DNA from: an uncultured Eubacteriales bacterium
GTDB lineage: Bacteria; Bacillota; Clostridia; Lachnospirales; Lachnospiraceae
Direction of reading: 5' to 3'
DNA: 16,757 nucleotides
Assembly (NCBI GenBank): GCA_900313775.1
Contig: OMSP01000151.1
Location: forward strand, 1 to 16,757
Shown: positions 14,660-16,757 of the stretch, one piece after another
Layout of the letters: every line of letters begins with the position of its first letter
Numbering within the stretch: position 1 is the first letter of the stretch
Translations under genes and position numbers: made by a program
Notes under the pieces: generated by a model
Told to the model about the DNA's origin: nothing
Seen by the model: only the letters and a program-made list of their open reading frames with translations
Databases searched by the model: none

Positions 14660-16264
14660 TTACTCGACATAGAACTTGTTCTCGCCAAGCTCCGGCCATT
14701 TGAGGACGGAACCATCGCGTGCCATCAGCGGCACCGGCGGATCCTTCTTGGCTGTTGCCAGAGAGACAACGACCTGGAGGATCAGTGTAAGAGCCATCGG
14801 CCCAAGAGCCAGTGCATAGTACGGAGCCGGATCGACTGTGCCCTGCGCAACCATCATGACTACGCACCACAGGATACCACCGATCATGGCAACGATAGCG
14901 CCGGTACGGTTCGACTTCTTCCAATACAGAGCAAGAAGCAGCGGGAAGAACAGAACGATCTGTACTGTAAATCCGATAACTTCGAGCGTGTAAACGGACT
15001 GCGTAAATGTACCGAACAGCGTGGCGATGACACCAAGAGCGATAACACACACACGAACGATGGTGATCATCTTCTTGTCCTCAATGATCTTGCCTGATCT
15101 GTGAGCGAGCGGACGAATGATATCATTCGCGATGATGGTCGCCGGAGCGAACAGAGCTGTATCAGCAGAGGACATGATAGCACCTAACAGGCCGACATAG
15201 AAGATAGCTGTGAACCATGTCGGAAGCAGGTGGGTGGAGATCAACGGCATAACGAGCTCGCTGTCTTCCGCCAGTCTTTCCATCTCAGCTGCCGTGAACA
15301 TATTGTGGCCGCTCTCTACAAAGAAACGTGCCCATGCGCCTGAGTAGACGACGAAGAATCCGATGATAGTCATCAGGACACCGGCAAGAACTGCAGATGC
15401 CTTGGCAACGCCCGGGCTCTTCGCAACGAGAGCTCTCTGCATGATGTCACTACCGGGCATAGCACCGGCGGAGCATCCGATCCACAGACCAAGATAGGAA
15501 ATGATTGCCTCGAAACCGGGGACATTCGTATCCAGGTTGTCTGTTCTGACGGCTGCGCCGTATCCGAGTGAGAACCAGTCGTGACCGAGCAGGTCCTTCG
15601 CGGCTGCCTGTCCGCCCAGGTCATTGACATGGGCAAGAGCTGCCGGGAAGATAACGATAACACCGATGATCAGGATACCGACCTGTACGAAGTCAGTCCA
15701 TACAACGGCTGTGATGCCACCGAACGCGGTATAAACGATAACGAAGATACCGGAAAGGATAGCAACTGTCTTGAAGTCCCAACCGAGAACGATCTGGAAC
15801 AGCTTACCGGTTGCAGCGATCTGAGCACCCGCGAAGAAAAGCATCGGCATGATCGTGCAGACACCGGCGATAGCGCCGCCGAGAACGCCGTAGCGGTTCT
15901 GATAAACGGCTGCCGGAGATACGGCACCGGTGCGACGGATCTGACCCTGGAAGATAAAACCACCAGCGATCAGGCACAGGCAGGCTGCGAACGGGTCGGC
16001 AATCGTTGCCGGGAAACCATCGCTGTAAGCGATACCGCCGCCACCCATGATGGTCGCGCCGCAGATAAAGGTTGCCAGGATTGTTGCTGTGACCAGCCAC
16101 ATCGGCATCTTTCCTTCTGCTGCCATGTAGTCATCTGAATTATCTGTTGTCTTGCGTCCTGCGACATAACCCAGGAGAAGCATCAGGCACAGATAGAGGA
16201 TCATGATGATCAGCAGGAAGGTAGCATGCTCGACGAGCGGCTTAGCTGCTAATAAACCAAACAT
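14660..16264 (-). CDS. Sodium:solute symporter family transporter (SSS)
   Basis: A 534-residue integral membrane protein with about 13 hydrophobic segments, the normal plan of the SSS family (PutP/PanF/SglT type), which imports solutes with sodium. Family marks include MLLLGYVAGRKTTDNSDDYMAAEGKM cut here to its key parts (GYVAGRKT, SDDYMAAEGK), the FGGITAVVWTDFVQ loop, and SSADTALFAPATI in the region that usually carries the second sodium site. The start at 16264 follows GGAGGTGG; in-frame ATGs at 16282 and 16324 are less well supported. It is a single-gene unit between its promoter and terminator and is divergent from merR, with an operator-like palindrome between them. Substrate is not readable; an amine, amino acid or purine compound fits the neighbours. 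Confidence 0.9.
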   Translation of the reverse strand: MFGLLAAKPLVEHATFLLIIMILYLCLMLLLGYVAGRKTTDNSDDYMAAEGKMPMWLVTATILATFICGATIMGGGGIAYSDGFPATIADPFAACLCLIAGGFIFQGQIRRTGAVSPAAVYQNRYGVLGGAIAGVCTIMPMLFFAGAQIAATGKLFQIVLGWDFKTVAILSGIFVIVYTAFGGITAVVWTDFVQVGILIIGVIVIFPAALAHVNDLGGQAAAKDLLGHDWFSLGYGAAVRTDNLDTNVPGFEAIISYLGLWIGCSAGAMPGSDIMQRALVAKSPGVAKASAVLAGVLMTIIGFFVVYSGAWARFFVESGHNMFTAAEMERLAEDSELVMPLISTHLLPTWFTAIFYVGLLGAIMSSADTALFAPATIIANDIIRPLAHRSGKIIEDKKMITIVRVCVIALGVIATLFGTFTQSVYTLEVIGFTVQIVLFFPLLLALYWKKSNRTGAIVAMIGGILWCVVMMVAQGTVDPAPYYALALGPMALTLILQVVVSLATAKKDPPVPLMARDGSVLKWPELGENKFYVE

Positions 16265-16287
16265 ACTTCTTTCCACCTCCATTTTTC

Positions 16288-16299
16288 CTTTTGCAAAAG
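16288..16299. promoter_or_regulatory. Perfect 12-bp palindrome in the symporter leader
   Basis: CTTTTGCAAAAG is a perfect palindrome between the predicted transcription start (near 16315) and the symporter start codon. It could be a repressor site, but it is short and A/T-rich and may be chance. Confidence 0.25.
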
Positions 16300-16322
16300 T
16301 TGACGTGTGGTTTCTAATTAGC

Positions 16323-16375
16323 ATTATACACTAAAAATGTCACTTGTGTTTATTTTTTTTTAATTTTTTTAAAGA
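16323..16375 (-). promoter_or_regulatory. Symporter promoter with A/T-rich upstream element
   Basis: On the minus strand a perfect TATAAT (16328-16323) lacks a good -35 box at the usual distance. Long A and T runs (about 16350-16380) lie just upstream and could act as an UP element or bend DNA. An activator bound further upstream, at the palindrome 16430-16443, is possible. Confidence 0.5.
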
Positions 16376-16429
16376 ATTTTTCAGCAGTCTTCAGTTTGGC
16401 TTAATTCCCTTATTTACGGTCCTTTATTG

Positions 16430-16443
16430 TAAAGCGCGCTTTA
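16430..16443. promoter_or_regulatory. Perfect 14-bp palindrome, putative MerR-type operator O3
   Basis: TAAAGCGCGCTTTA is a perfect palindrome between the divergent symporter and merR genes. It shares the TAAAG/CTTTA arms of O1 and O2 and lies 51 bp, centre to centre, from O4. Confidence 0.65.
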
Positions 16444-16457
16444 TGTTTTCAGAATAA

Positions 16458-16486
16458 TTGACATAAATACTGATATTATGTAAAGT
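16458..16486 (+). promoter_or_regulatory. Promoter of the merR-type gene
   Basis: TTGACA (16458-16463), a 17-base spacer and TAAAGT (16481-16486) form a promoter with a weak -10. The first ten bases, TTGACATAAA, are the same as in the aminotransferase promoter. The -10 overlaps operator O4, the position expected for autorepression. Confidence 0.5.
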
Positions 16487-16494
16487 GTGCTTAT
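16481..16494. promoter_or_regulatory. Imperfect palindrome, putative MerR-type operator O4
   Basis: TAAAGTGTGCTTAT matches the TAAAG-N4-CTTTA pattern in all but the last two bases. It covers the -10 of the merR promoter and ends two bases before the AGGAGG ribosome site. Confidence 0.5.
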
Positions 16495-16508
16495 CAGGAG
16501 GTAGGTCG

Positions 16509-16757
16509 ATGAAGATCAGTGAGTTTGCCAGGAAATATAATGCGGAGATCAGTACGGTCCGCTATTATATCAACTCCGGGCTGCTGTTTCCCAAAGTCCG
16601 CAACAAGCAGTATCGCTTCGACGAGCGCTGCGAAACAGATATGAATATCATCGTCCAGCTCAAGGACTACGGATTTTCTATCAGCGAGATACGATCGATC
16701 CTCTATCTGATCCACCTGACCAATCTGACGGCGCTGGATGATGTCTCGGACTTTATA
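16509..16757 (+). CDS. MerR-family transcriptional regulator (3'-truncated by window edge)
   Basis: The first 83 residues are present. ISEFARKYNAEISTVRYYI is the helix-turn-helix of the family, followed by the wing around KQYRFDERCETD and the second helical pair LKDYGFSISEIRSIL. MerR proteins bind palindromes in long promoter spacers and switch genes on when their C-terminal domain binds an effector; that domain is beyond the window, so the signal is unknown. The glutamate common after RYY is Ile-Asn here. The start is set by AGGAGG with seven bases of spacing. The operators O1-O4 make it the likely regulator of the aminotransferase, itself and perhaps the divergent symporter. Confidence 0.88.
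   Translation, partial: MKISEFARKYNAEISTVRYYINSGLLFPKVRNKQYRFDERCETDMNIIVQLKDYGFSISEIRSILYLIHLTNLTALDDVSDFI

Overview
The window looks like a stretch of chromosome from a strictly anaerobic, Gram-positive Clostridia-type bacterium. This is inferred from strong AGGAGG-type ribosome sites, sigma-A-like promoters, TTG starts, intrinsic terminators, sulfur carriers ending in GGG, a tungsten-type aldehyde:ferredoxin oxidoreductase, a MoeA fused to a periplasmic-binding-like domain and an IS1634-like transposase. No rRNA, tRNA or CRISPR array was seen. Genus and species cannot be read from the sequence.

Layout. 1-1075 (-): N-terminal part of a xanthine dehydrogenase-type molybdenum subunit that runs off the left edge. 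1106-1438: its promoter, a strong hairpin and a 94-bp tandem repeat. 1439-3082 (+): an IS1634-like transposase whose second catalytic aspartate seems lost. 3230-4579 (+): a putrescine-aminotransferase-like class III aminotransferase. 4764-6895 (+): a MoaD-like sulfur carrier overlapping an aldehyde:ferredoxin oxidoreductase. 6993-8891 (+): MoeA with a C-terminal PBP-like domain. 8907-11319 (-): an operon encoding a cysteine desulfurase, a ThiF/MoeB-like E1 enzyme and a ThiS-like carrier. 11432-14278 (-): a one-chain molybdenum aldehyde oxidoreductase closely resembling Desulfovibrio gigas Mop, behind a long structured leader. 14660-16264 (-): a sodium:solute symporter. 16509 to the right edge (+): the start of a MerR-family regulator.

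How the genes may work together (inference): the symporter brings in an amine or related solute, the aminotransferase turns it into an aldehyde, and the tungsten (AOR) and molybdenum (Mop) enzymes oxidise the aldehyde to an acid, passing electrons to ferredoxin or flavodoxin. MoeA, two GGG-ended sulfur carriers, an E1 enzyme and a cysteine desulfurase would build or sulfurate the metal-pterin cofactors. No thiamine genes are present, so the ThiS/ThiF pair is more likely to serve this cofactor.

The most notable signals are regulatory. Copies of a palindrome of the form TAAAG-N4-CTTTA occur in two pairs, one before the aminotransferase and one before the merR gene, and both pairs have exactly 51 bp between centres. 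One copy fills a 19-bp promoter spacer, the classic MerR arrangement. The mop leader holds a possible pseudoknot followed by a terminator-like hairpin, so it is a candidate riboswitch or attenuator that I cannot assign to a known class.
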